Made by a program: the position numbers and the translations under genes. Positions 53,047 through 61,404 of a stretch of DNA of 64,000 nucleotides are shown here, piece by piece. The stretch covers positions 496,001-560,000 of the forward strand of contig NZ_CANMSY010000003.1 in assembly GCF_947500705.1 (NCBI RefSeq), given 5' to 3'. Below the pieces are notes generated by a model. That model was not told where the DNA came from and made no database searches. It saw nothing but the letters and a program-made list of their open reading frames with translations. The DNA is from an uncultured Brachybacterium sp. (GTDB lineage: Bacteria; Actinomycetota; Actinomycetes; Actinomycetales; Dermabacteraceae). Every line of letters begins with the position of its first letter. Positions within the stretch are counted from its first letter, which is position 1.

Positions 53047-54090
53047 TCAGAGCACCTGCAGGCTCTCGATCATCGTCTCGAGGTCGGCCAACTGCTGGTC
53101 GTGGCCGAGGGCTGCACCGCCGTCGAATGCGGCCGGTCCATCCGGGGTGTCCACGACGATCACCGTCAGCCGCCAGGCCTCGGTGGTGTGGACCAGGGCG
53201 AGCTCTGAGAGCTGCACATCGGCGCTGACGATCCAGGCCGTGTGGCCGTCGACCGTGGTCTGCTCCTCGCGGTAGTCCTTCAGCTCTGCCGGGTCGTCGT
53301 AGATCTCCTTGACCTCTTCCCGGCTGAGCCCGCACTGGAAGAGCGCGCGAGCGGTCTCCTGCGCACCGGGATAGCCGCCCTCCTCCTCGGGATAATCGAT
53401 CGCGCCGACGGAGGCGACCGTGAACCAGCCGCTCTCGACGGGTTGATGGGCGGAGCTCTGGTCGGTCGTATAGGCGCTCGATCCGCTCCAGTCCGCGCCC
53501 ACCTCCCAGCCCTCGAGGTGCGGGAACTCGAGGCCGCCCCCGCGCACCACGCCCTCGACCTGCTCGGTCGCCACGGCGTTGTCGTGAACGGTGCAGTCGA
53601 CGGTGGGCTGCTCGGCGAAGGTGATCTCGCTGTCACCGGCCTCGTCCGTCTGCTCCTCGGTGGCGACGTCTTCGGGCGAGCGGGACTCCTCGGGCGTCTC
53701 GGGGTCCTCGGACTCGGTGGCGGTGGTGCCTCCGCCCGCGGTGGGCACCTCGGGGCCGCCGGCGAAGAGCGTCTGCGAGAGCACCAGCGCGACCACGGCG
53801 ATGGCCACCACGAGGAAGCCCGCACCGCCCAGAAGCACCGCGAGCATGACGCCCCTGCTGCCGCGCCCGGTGGGGCGCTCGGTCCCGGTGGGGCCGTGGC
53901 CGACGGGGGAGTGCCCGTCGAGGCCCTGCCCTCCCCGCTGCCCACGACGCCGCCCTTCGTCCGGGCCTCTGCCCCGACCTCCGTCGTGCCCGCCGCCGGC
54001 GAAGTCCGGCAGCTTAGGCGCTCCGTCTCTGTGCCCACCACCGGCGAAGTCCGGCAGCTGTGGGCCCGGCGCGCCGTCACGGTCGTTCAT
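53047..54090 (-). CDS. Single-pass membrane protein with acidic outer domain
   Basis: 347 residues, start MNDRDGAP. The N-terminal cytoplasmic part has a duplicated QLPDFAGGGHRDGAPKLPDF segment and a Gly/Arg-rich stretch; one membrane segment (about 85-108, VMLAVLLGGAGFLVVAIAVV) follows. The outer part begins with a Thr/Glu-rich linker and ends in a folded domain with two cysteines (TVDCTVHD, FQCGLSR). I do not recognise the domain; the architecture resembles actinobacterial surface proteins with a DUF-type ligand domain. It is convergent with the DoxX gene and divergent from the iron importer. Confidence 0.7.
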   Translation of the reverse strand: MNDRDGAPGPQLPDFAGGGHRDGAPKLPDFAGGGHDGGRGRGPDEGRRRGQRGGQGLDGHSPVGHGPTGTERPTGRGSRGVMLAVLLGGAGFLVVAIAVVALVLSQTLFAGGPEVPTAGGGTTATESEDPETPEESRSPEDVATEEQTDEAGDSEITFAEQPTVDCTVHDNAVATEQVEGVVRGGGLEFPHLEGWEVGADWSGSSAYTTDQSSAHQPVESGWFTVASVGAIDYPEEEGGYPGAQETARALFQCGLSREEVKEIYDDPAELKDYREEQTTVDGHTAWIVSADVQLSELALVHTTEAWRLTVIVVDTPDGPAAFDGGAALGHDQQLADLETMIESLQVL

Positions 54091-54274
54091 GCAGTCCCCC
54101 TCGGAATGCGGTGATCCTCCGTGTGATCTTCCGTGTGATCCTCCTGCGCCACCCACGGCGCGACACCGGGGATCACCCTAGCGGCCTGGCCGCAGGCCGC
54201 AGCGTGTTACCGACGTCACAGAGCGGAACAGTGACTTCCGATCAATATCGCAATACTTGAGTGGCGTAATGCGA

Positions 54275-54293
54275 GGAGGTGAGGCTACCCTCA
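54275..54293 (+). promoter_or_regulatory. Iron box (IdeR/DmdR) of the siderophore operon
   Basis: GGAGGTGAGGCTACCCTCA matches the iron box TTAGGTTAGGCTAACCTAA at 14 of 19 positions, 66 bp upstream of the binding protein gene. It should repress the importer operon when iron is plentiful. Confidence 0.7.
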
Positions 54294-54358
54294 GTTGAAC
54301 CCACACCGCGGGGTCCTGCCGCCAGCGGTTCCCGCATCTGCCGAGAGAGAGCCTTCCC

Positions 54359-55375
54359 ATGACCTCCTTCACCCGCCGCCACTTCGGCGCCCTGTCCACG
54401 GCAGGCGCCCTCGGCCTGGTCCTCACCGCCTGTGGCGGTGCCGCCGGCGAGACCGATGCCGCAGCCGGCTCCGGTGCGAGTGACGACGGGGCCGAGGCCG
54501 GCACCGTCGAGGTCGAGGACAACAACGGCCCGCAGACCGTCCAGACCCCGCCGAAGTCCGTGGTCGCCACGGACAACCGCACCTTCGAGACTCTCGCGGA
54601 CTGGGGCGTCACCCTCACCGCCGCCGCCCGCACCCTGATGCCGGCGACCAATCCGCTCAAGGACGACGAGTCGATCATCGACCTCGGAAACCATCGCGAG
54701 CCCGACCTCGAAGCGGTCGTCGCCGCCGAGCCGACCCTGATCATCAACGGCCAGCGCTTCGCCGACTACCACGACGATTTCGTGAAGTTCGCCCCCGAGG
54801 CGACCATCCTCGAGCTCGATCCTCGCGATGACCAGCCCTTCGCCGACGAGCTCAAGCGCCAGGTCGCCGTCCTCGGCGAGGTCTTCGGCAAGCAGGCCGA
54901 GGCCGAGCAGCTCGGCACCGACCTCGACGCCGCGATCGAGCGCGTCACCGCCGCCTACAACGGCTCGGACACCGTCATGGCCGTGAACACCTCCGGTGGC
55001 GAGATCGGCTACATCGCCCCCGGCAAGGGCCGCACCCTGGGCTGGGCCTTCGAGGCGCTCGCCCTGGTGCCCGCGCTCGAGGTCGAGGGCGCGAGCGACG
55101 ACCACCAGGGCGATGACATCTCCGTCGAGGCGATCGCCTCCTCGAACCCGGACTGGATCCTGGTGATGGACCGCGACGCGGCCGTCTCCGCCGACGATCC
55201 GGAGTACAAGCCCGCCAATGAGCTGCTGAGCACCTCCGAGGCGCTCGCCGGAGTCACGGCAGTGGCGGAGGGCAACATCGTCTACATGCCCGCGGACACC
55301 TACACCAACGAGTCGATCCAGACCTACACCGAGTTCTTCACCGCGCTGGCCGACGCGCTCGAGGCCAAGGTCTGA
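54359..55375 (+). CDS. Iron-siderophore ABC binding lipoprotein
   Basis: 338 residues. A TRRHFGAL twin-arginine head and lipobox LTAC (Cys25) mark a probably Tat-exported lipoprotein. The mature part is a class III binding protein of the FepB/YclQ type: NGPQTVQTPPKSVVATDNRTFETL, DLEAVVAAEPTLIINGQRF and a closing SIQTYTEFFTALADAL. It binds ferric catecholate-type siderophores such as petrobactin in the YclNOPQ branch, by resemblance. It is the first gene of a four-gene operon under the iron box. Confidence 0.92.
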   Translation: MTSFTRRHFGALSTAGALGLVLTACGGAAGETDAAAGSGASDDGAEAGTVEVEDNNGPQTVQTPPKSVVATDNRTFETLADWGVTLTAAARTLMPATNPLKDDESIIDLGNHREPDLEAVVAAEPTLIINGQRFADYHDDFVKFAPEATILELDPRDDQPFADELKRQVAVLGEVFGKQAEAEQLGTDLDAAIERVTAAYNGSDTVMAVNTSGGEIGYIAPGKGRTLGWAFEALALVPALEVEGASDDHQGDDISVEAIASSNPDWILVMDRDAAVSADDPEYKPANELLSTSEALAGVTAVAEGNIVYMPADTYTNESIQTYTEFFTALADALEAKV

Positions 55376-55530
55376 GCCACGTTCCCCAGCACTGATCACC
55401 ATGCGGCGGGCAGGACCGACAAGGTCCCGCCCGCCGCACGGCGTGTGCGCGTATCGTCGCCGGAGGCGTCACGGCCATCCCGTCGGAGCCCCGCGCTCGC
55501 GCCGCCCCTGCCCTCCTCCCAGGAGACCTG

Positions 55531-56532
55531 ATGTCCACTCCCTCGCGCACCACCGTGTCGCCCCCGCAGCGGCGTCGCGGTCGTGAACGGCTGATCGACG
55601 GCAAGCTCGTGATCGGCGTCGTGGCGGTCGCGCTGCTGCTGGTCGCCTCGCTCTTCACCGGCGTCTACGACGTGTTCGGCGCCGAGAACGGTGCGGAGAT
55701 GTTCGCCATCACCCGCATCCCCCGCACCATCGCCCTGGTGCTGGCCGGTGCGGCAATGGCGATGTCCGGGCTGATCATGCAGCTGATGACGCAGAACCGC
55801 TTCGTGGAGCCTTCGACCACCGGCACCACCGAGTGGGCGGGGCTGGGACTGATCCTGGTGATGATCTTCGTGCCGGGGGCGGGCCTGCTGACCCGGATGA
55901 CGGTCGCGATCATCTTCTCCTTCGTGGGGACGATGGTGTTCTTCCTGTTCCTGCGCAAGGTCACCCTGCGCAGCTCGCTGATCGTGCCGATCATCGGCAT
56001 CATGCTCGGTGCCGTCGTCGGCTCCATCTCCACCTTCGTCGCACTCCAGTTCGACGCCCTGCAGAACCTCGGGGTCTGGTTCGCCGGGTCCTTCACCTCC
56101 GTGCTGCGCGGCAGCTACGAGGTGCTGTGGATCGTGCTGCTGGTGGGCGTCGCGGTCTTCATCGTGGCCGACCGGCTCACCGTCGCCGGGCTCGGCGAGG
56201 ACATCGCCACCAACGTCGGCGTGAACTACCAGCGGGTGCTGCTGCTGGGCACCGGACTGGTCGCGATCGCCACCGGCGTGGTCACCGTGGTGGTGGGCAA
56301 TCTGCCGTTCCTGGGCCTGATCGTGCCCAATGTGGTCTCGATGGTCCGCGGTGACGACCTGCGCTCGAACCTGCCCTGGGTGTGCCTGCTCGGCATCGCG
56401 ATCGTCACCGTCTGCGACCTCATCGGCCGCACCATCATCATGCCCTTCGAGGTGCCTGTCTCCCTGATCCTCGGGATCGTGGGAGCGGTCGTCTTCATCG
56501 CCCTGCTGATGAAGCAGCGTCGACATGGCTGA
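55531..56532 (+). CDS. Iron-siderophore ABC permease 1 (FecCD type)
   Basis: 333 residues, behind a GGAG site. The FecCD pattern is clear: RIPRTIALVLAGAAMAMSGLIMQ, then GLIVPNVVSMVRGDDLR (the coupling loop) and EVPVSLILGIVGAVVF. About nine to ten membrane segments form half of the transport channel. It resembles YclN. It overlaps the next permease by 8 bases. Confidence 0.93.
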   Translation: MSTPSRTTVSPPQRRRGRERLIDGKLVIGVVAVALLLVASLFTGVYDVFGAENGAEMFAITRIPRTIALVLAGAAMAMSGLIMQLMTQNRFVEPSTTGTTEWAGLGLILVMIFVPGAGLLTRMTVAIIFSFVGTMVFFLFLRKVTLRSSLIVPIIGIMLGAVVGSISTFVALQFDALQNLGVWFAGSFTSVLRGSYEVLWIVLLVGVAVFIVADRLTVAGLGEDIATNVGVNYQRVLLLGTGLVAIATGVVTVVVGNLPFLGLIVPNVVSMVRGDDLRSNLPWVCLLGIAIVTVCDLIGRTIIMPFEVPVSLILGIVGAVVFIALLMKQRRHG

Positions 56533-57736
56533 GCGGACTCCCGCGCCTCAGCGCCACCCCTCGTCCCAGCACCGCTCCTCGTCCCTGCGCGCCGCCACCA
56601 CCCGGCCGCTCGCGCACCCCCACGGCGATCGCCGACTGGGCATGGTCGACACCGAGGCTCCGAGCGCGACGATCAGCACCTCCCCGGCGGATCTCGTCGC
56701 CGATCTCGAGGTGATCGGGGCCCCGCGCAGCGCGCGCAGCAGCTCCGGCGCCTTCCGCGACGTGACGTCCCGCCGCCGCTACTGGATCGTGCTCATCGCC
56801 CTGACGCTGCTCGCGGCCGGCTTCGCGCTGGGCCTGCTCGCGATCGACAACCCGATGCCGGTGGGCTCGCGGGGCTTCTGGCTGATCGCCGAGATGCGCG
56901 CCACCTCCGTGATCGTGATGGCGGTGGTCGCGTTCTGCCAGGCGATCGCCACGATCACCTTCCAGACCGTCACCAACAACCGCATCATCACCCCTTCGAT
57001 CATGGGGTTCGAATCCCTCTACGCCGTGATCCAGACCGCCGCCGTCTACACCCTCGGGGTGGCCGGGGTGGTCGCTCTGCAGGGCACCGGCCAGTTCCTG
57101 GTGCAGGTGGCGCTGATGGTGGGGCTCTCGGTGCTGCTGTACGGCTGGTTGCTGCGCGGCAAGTACGCGAACATCCAGGTGATGCTGCTGGTGGGCATCA
57201 TCATCGGCGGCGGGATGGGGGCGGTCTCGACCTTCATGCAGCGCCTGCTGACCCCGAGCGAGTTCGACGTCCTCACCGCCCGGCTCTTCGGCTCGGTCAC
57301 CAATGCGAGCGTCGAGTACCTGCCTTTCGCAATCCCGATGATCGCGGTGGCGGGCCTGCTGATCTGGCTGAACGCCCGCAAGCTCAACGTCATCTCGCTG
57401 GGCCGCGATGTGTGCATCAACGTCGGCGTCGACCACGGCCGCCAGACCATCTACATGCTGGTGCTGGTCTCGGTGCTGATGGCCGTCTCCACCGCACTGG
57501 TGGGCCCGATGACCTTCTTCGGCTTCCTCGTGGCGACCCTCGCCTACCAGCTGGCGGGCACTCACGACCACCGCCTGCTGTTCCCGATCGGGGCGCTGAC
57601 CGCCTTCGTGGTCCTCGCCGGCGCGTACTTCGTCATGAACCACGTGTTCTACGCGCAGGGCGTCGTGTCCATCATCATCGAGCTCGTCGGAGGAACCGTG
57701 TTCCTCATCGTCATCATGCGGAAGGGGCGCCTGTGA
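56525..57736 (+). CDS. Iron-siderophore ABC permease 2 (FecCD type)
   Basis: 403 residues, start overlapping the previous gene by 8 bases. The first 80 residues are hydrophilic and unusually long for the family. The membrane part has the FecCD features ATSVIVMAVVAFCQAIAT, TPSIMGFESLYAVIQT and FFGFLVATLAYQLAGTHDHR. It resembles YclO and pairs with the first permease. It overlaps the ATPase gene by 4 bases (GTGA). Confidence 0.92.
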   Translation: MAERTPAPQRHPSSQHRSSSLRAATTRPLAHPHGDRRLGMVDTEAPSATISTSPADLVADLEVIGAPRSARSSSGAFRDVTSRRRYWIVLIALTLLAAGFALGLLAIDNPMPVGSRGFWLIAEMRATSVIVMAVVAFCQAIATITFQTVTNNRIITPSIMGFESLYAVIQTAAVYTLGVAGVVALQGTGQFLVQVALMVGLSVLLYGWLLRGKYANIQVMLLVGIIIGGGMGAVSTFMQRLLTPSEFDVLTARLFGSVTNASVEYLPFAIPMIAVAGLLIWLNARKLNVISLGRDVCINVGVDHGRQTIYMLVLVSVLMAVSTALVGPMTFFGFLVATLAYQLAGTHDHRLLFPIGALTAFVVLAGAYFVMNHVFYAQGVVSIIIELVGGTVFLIVIMRKGRL

Positions 57737-58497
57737 TCACCATCGACGCAGTGCGGAAGCAGTACACCTCCACCTCGGGGAACGTGGTGATCGGACCGGT
57801 CACCACGCAGATCCCCTCCGGCGGGGTCACCGCCCTGGTGGGTCCCAACGGCGCCGGGAAGTCGACGCTGCTGACCATGGTGGGGCGCCTGCTCGGCATC
57901 GACGAGGGCGCGATCGAGGTCGCGGGCTATGACATCGCCGCGACCGCCTCGAAGGACCTCGCCAAGATCCTCTCGGTGCTGCGCCAGGAGAACCACTTCA
58001 TCACCCGGCTCACCGTGCGTCAGCTGGTGGGCTTCGGCCGCTTCCCCTACTCCAAGGGGCGCCTGACGGCACTGGATGAGCACAAGATCTCCGAGGCCAT
58101 CGACTTCCTGAACCTCGACGAGCTCGAGGACCGCTATCTCGACGAGCTCTCCGGCGGGCAGCGCCAGCGCGCCTATGTCGCGATGGTCCTCGCCCAGGAC
58201 ACCGAGTACGTGCTGCTGGACGAGCCGCTGAACAACCTCGACATGCGCCACAGCGTGCAGATGATGGCGCGGCTGCGTGATGCCGCCCGCGAGCTCGGGC
58301 GCACCATCGTGGTGGTCCTGCACGACATCAACTTTGCCGCGCACTACGCGGACCACATCATCGCCATGAAGGACGGCGGCGTGGTCGAGGCCGGTCCCGT
58401 CGGCGAGATCATGGACGGCGAGGTGCTCAGCCGCGTGTTCGACACCCCGGTGCAGGTCATCGACGGGCCGACGGGCCCGCTCGCCGTCTACTACTGA
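57733..58497 (+). CDS. Iron-siderophore ABC ATPase
   Basis: 254 residues from a GTG overlapping the permease stop. Walker A GPNGAGKST (37-45), signature LSGGQ (139-143), Walker B YVLLDEP (159-165) and the H-loop VVVLHDINFAAHYAD are intact. It powers the siderophore importer in the cytoplasm. It resembles YclP/FecE. It ends the operon; a strong hairpin follows. Confidence 0.95.
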   Translation: MITIDAVRKQYTSTSGNVVIGPVTTQIPSGGVTALVGPNGAGKSTLLTMVGRLLGIDEGAIEVAGYDIAATASKDLAKILSVLRQENHFITRLTVRQLVGFGRFPYSKGRLTALDEHKISEAIDFLNLDELEDRYLDELSGGQRQRAYVAMVLAQDTEYVLLDEPLNNLDMRHSVQMMARLRDAARELGRTIVVVLHDINFAAHYADHIIAMKDGGVVEAGPVGEIMDGEVLSRVFDTPVQVIDGPTGPLAVYY

Positions 58498-58499
58498 GC

Positions 58500-58524
58500 G
58501 ACGGCTCGGCTCGGCCGAGCCGTC
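58500..58524 (+). terminator. Hairpin after the siderophore operon
   Basis: A perfect 11-bp stem GACGGCTCGGC / GCCGAGCCGTC with a 3-base loop begins 2 bases after the ATPase stop. No T-run follows, but it is followed by the dispersed inverted repeat B. Confidence 0.6.
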
Positions 58525-58532
58525 CCACGACA

Positions 58533-58589
58533 GGATCGGCCGATTCCGAGCCGGAATCGTGCTGCTCGTGGGACGGAATCGACCGATCC
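58533..58589. repeat. Long inverted repeat, copy B
   Basis: Two 16-bp arms (58533-58548, 58574-58589) match with one mismatch; a smaller CGATTCCG / CGGAATCG stem (58541-58559) nests inside. It shares GATTCCGAGCC and the outer-arm style with copy A at 671-719. It sits between the ends of the siderophore operon and the convergent aldo/keto reductase gene. Confidence 0.6.
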
Positions 58590-58600
58590 GCGGCCTCAGC

Positions 58601-59443
58601 TCAGCGAGTGGCCGGGTCCGTGCCCCCGCGTCCGTCCTCGCGGTCCAGACCGTCGATCGCGGCGACCTCGTCGGCGGTGAGCTCGAGCTCCGCCGCGGCG
58701 AGGTTCTCCACGATGCGGGAGGGCGTGACCGACTTCGGGATGGTGATGAAGCCGCTCGCGAGATGCCAGGCCAGGATCACCTGGGCCGGGGTCGCCCCGT
58801 GCGCCTCGGCGATGCCGGTGACCACGTCGTTCTCGAGCAGATCTGACTTCCCCTGACCGAGCGGGCCCCAGCCCTGGGTGAGGATGCCGTGCTCCGCGTG
58901 GAATGCGCGCAGCTCACGCTGCTGGAAGTAGGGATGGAGCTCGATCTGGTGGATGACGGGGACCACGGAGGTCGCCTCGATGATCTCCTCCAACTGCGCG
59001 ATCGGGAAGTTCGAGACGCCGATGGAGCGGACCAGGCCGCGCTTCTGCAGCTCGATCAGGGCCTTCCAGGCCTCGACGTACTGGCCCTGTGAGGGGGCCG
59101 CCCAGTGCACCAGGTAGAGGTCTAGGCAGTCCAGGCCGAGCTCCTCGAGCGAGGCCTCGCCGGCGGCGATCGCGTCGTCGAAGGCGTGGGAGTCGTTCGC
59201 GAGCTTCGTGGTGACGAAGAGGTCATCGCGGGCGATCCCGGACTCGGCGATCGCACGTCCCACTCCCGCCTCGTTGTCGTAGGCCTTGGCGGTGTCGATG
59301 TGGCGGTACCCGGCGGTGAGCGCCCTCGCGGTCATCTCGGCGGCGGCCGCGGGGTCCACCTTGAACACCCCGTAGCCGAGCTGGGGGATGGAATGGCCGT
59401 CGTGGAACGGCACGAGCGGGACGGCGGGCGATGCTGCAGGCAT
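58601..59443 (-). CDS. Aldo/keto reductase
   Basis: 280 residues of the AKR5-like (2,5-diketo-gluconate reductase type) family. The tetrad is present: Asp50 and Tyr55 in YRHIDTAKAYDNE, Lys in VTTKLAND and His in LYLVHWAAP. NADPH contacts appear in IPKSVTPSRIVEN. It reduces aldehydes or ketones such as methylglyoxal or keto-sugars. An AGGAAGG site precedes the start. It is convergent with the siderophore operon. Confidence 0.93.
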   Translation of the reverse strand: MPAASPAVPLVPFHDGHSIPQLGYGVFKVDPAAAAEMTARALTAGYRHIDTAKAYDNEAGVGRAIAESGIARDDLFVTTKLANDSHAFDDAIAAGEASLEELGLDCLDLYLVHWAAPSQGQYVEAWKALIELQKRGLVRSIGVSNFPIAQLEEIIEATSVVPVIHQIELHPYFQQRELRAFHAEHGILTQGWGPLGQGKSDLLENDVVTGIAEAHGATPAQVILAWHLASGFITIPKSVTPSRIVENLAAAELELTADEVAAIDGLDREDGRGGTDPATR

Positions 59444-59571
59444 GAAGGGCCTTCCTGAGGTCCTGAGGAACGGGTTCTCCGCACCTTAGGCCCGGAGCGC
59501 GAGGGGCCGCGACGTTCAGAGCCGCCCGCCTGGGGTGGGGGACGGGCGCGCTCCACGCCTACGATGGGCGC

Positions 59572-59604
59572 ATGAGCTCAAGGAGTCCGGGGCCGGCGCG
59601 GTGA
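59572..59604 (+). CDS. Possible leader peptide, 10 codons
   Basis: An ATG lies 6 bases after a TACGAT -10 element and reads MSSRSPGPAR, then TGA. The stop overlaps the GTG start of the LssY_C gene (GTGA), and the internal AAGGAG could serve the next gene. It may be an upstream reading frame that couples translation, or the apparent promoter may be used differently. Confidence 0.35.
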   Translation: MSSRSPGPAR

Positions 59605-61247
59605 CGCCGATGCGCACGCCACGTCTGGTCGCCCTGGACCGGCCGGTGCCCGAAGGGCTGCCTGCCTACGACCACGCCCGTGGGCATACCGCGAGCAGGC
59701 GGCGGGTGGATCTCTATGCGCTGCTGGACAACGTGTTCATCGCCGCGGGCGTCGTCGTCTCGATCTGGCTCGCCCTCCTGTACCTGGTGGAGGGCTTCTC
59801 CCTGACCCCGGTGCGGCTGCTGTACCTGCTGGGGTTCTGGATCCTGCTGACCTACATCACGCTGCCCCGGCTGCATCAGCTGATGACCTGGATCTATCTG
59901 CCGGACTACTTCTTCGGACGCACCCGCACCACCGAGGGGGTGCTCTCGGACCCGATCAACCTCGCCTTCGATGGGCCCGAGCGCGACCTGCACGTGGCGA
60001 TGCGGAGGGCCGGCTGGGTGCTCGCCGAGGAGCGGACCCTGGCCTCGGCCTGGTCGATGGTCCGCTCGACGCTGCTGCGCCGCTCCTACCCGGCGGCACC
60101 GGTGTCGAACCTGTATCTGATGGGCAGGCGCCACGACTTCACCTACCAGCAGGAGGTGGGCGGCACCACGGAGAAGCGCCACCATGTGCGCTTCTGGCGG
60201 ATGCCCCCGGACTTCGTGCTGCCCGGCGGCTACCGCACGGACTGGCTCGCCGCGGGCACCTACGACCGCGCCGTCGGCTTCTCCTTCTTCACCCTGCAGA
60301 TCACCCATCGCATCGACGAGAACATCGACGTCGAGCGCGACTACCTCGTCGACACCGTGCGCTACGCCGATCCGCAGATCGAGGTGGAGGTGATCCAGGA
60401 CTTCTCCACCGCGTATCACGACCGCAACGGCCAGGGCGATCGTTTCCAGACCGACGGCGATCTGCCGGTGATCGACGTGGAAGAAGCCGCCTCGCGCTCC
60501 GACGGGGCCAGCGCGATCATGCTCGCGCGCCATCGCCCCACCGGCACCTCGGTGATGAAGTCCCGAGCTCGGGCCGCGACCCAGACCGCCCTGGCGGCCG
60601 CCCGTCTCGGGAGCTCGGGCGGCCGACGGGTGGAGGTCGCCGACGAGCTGACCGCCCAGTGGCAGGGCACGGTGGACGACTTCCACGAGGTCATGGCCCG
60701 CGCCGCCGACCACCATCTGCCGCCGCCCACGGTGGTCTTCACCGGGGTGCTCGCCCTGCTCCAGACACTGCTGGTCACCGTCCAGGCGGTGGCGATGGGG
60801 ACCGGCACGGACCTGCTGATCCGGTTCCCCGAGGCCGCGCTGGTGCTGCCCACCCCGGGGGAGATCATCCCGGCCGCACTGTTCGCCGCAGCCCTGCTGC
60901 TGCTCCAGCTCGGGGTGCTGCGCCGCAGCCGCTGGGCTCGGATCGCGCTGATGGCGTTGTTCACGGCCGACGCCTTCGGCAGGCTGGCACTGGCCACCTC
61001 GGTGGGCGGGGAGGTCTCGCACTCGCTGCTGGTGGGGGTGGGGGCCTCGGCCCTCGGCGTGATGGCGATCAGCTCCGACGCCTCCCGGCAGTGGGTGCAG
61101 ACCCTGCGCCTGGATTCCCGCAGTCGGGACGCCGACGAGGACACCGGCGTGACGCCCGGTGCGGCAGGGGCAGGGGAGGTCGCGGCGGAGGTCCCTGAGC
61201 TTTCGGAGCCTTCGGAGCGTCCGGAGATTCCGGAGCGTTCGCGCTGA
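59601..61247 (+). CDS. LssY_C domain membrane protein
   Basis: 548 residues from the GTG that overlaps the leader stop; an ATG 9 bases later is an alternative. Two membrane segments near 40-90 come first (FIAAGVVVSIWLALLYL; LLYLLGFWILLTYITL), then a large soluble region with the LssY C-terminal pattern (DPINLAFDGPERDLHVAMRR, AGWVLAEERTLASAWSM, APVSNLYLMGRRHDFTYQQE). Four more hydrophobic segments (about 390-500) lie before an acidic tail with SEPSERPEIPERS repeats. The LssY_C domain has no known activity. It stands alone. Confidence 0.75.
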   Translation: MTPMRTPRLVALDRPVPEGLPAYDHARGHTASRRRVDLYALLDNVFIAAGVVVSIWLALLYLVEGFSLTPVRLLYLLGFWILLTYITLPRLHQLMTWIYLPDYFFGRTRTTEGVLSDPINLAFDGPERDLHVAMRRAGWVLAEERTLASAWSMVRSTLLRRSYPAAPVSNLYLMGRRHDFTYQQEVGGTTEKRHHVRFWRMPPDFVLPGGYRTDWLAAGTYDRAVGFSFFTLQITHRIDENIDVERDYLVDTVRYADPQIEVEVIQDFSTAYHDRNGQGDRFQTDGDLPVIDVEEAASRSDGASAIMLARHRPTGTSVMKSRARAATQTALAAARLGSSGGRRVEVADELTAQWQGTVDDFHEVMARAADHHLPPPTVVFTGVLALLQTLLVTVQAVAMGTGTDLLIRFPEAALVLPTPGEIIPAALFAAALLLLQLGVLRRSRWARIALMALFTADAFGRLALATSVGGEVSHSLLVGVGASALGVMAISSDASRQWVQTLRLDSRSRDADEDTGVTPGAAGAGEVAAEVPELSEPSERPEIPERSR

Positions 61248-61404
61248 GATGACGGCGCCGCAGAGAGGCACAATGACCTGTGAGGCCGGTCACCGGGGGT
61301 AGAGTTCCTGCACCGTCGTGCGGAGTCCCCGCAGCCGCGGTCCCGCCTCGGGGGCCCGGCTCGTGCCCGTCGTTCGGCCCTGTCCCCTTCCCTGGAGAAT
61401 TCTC

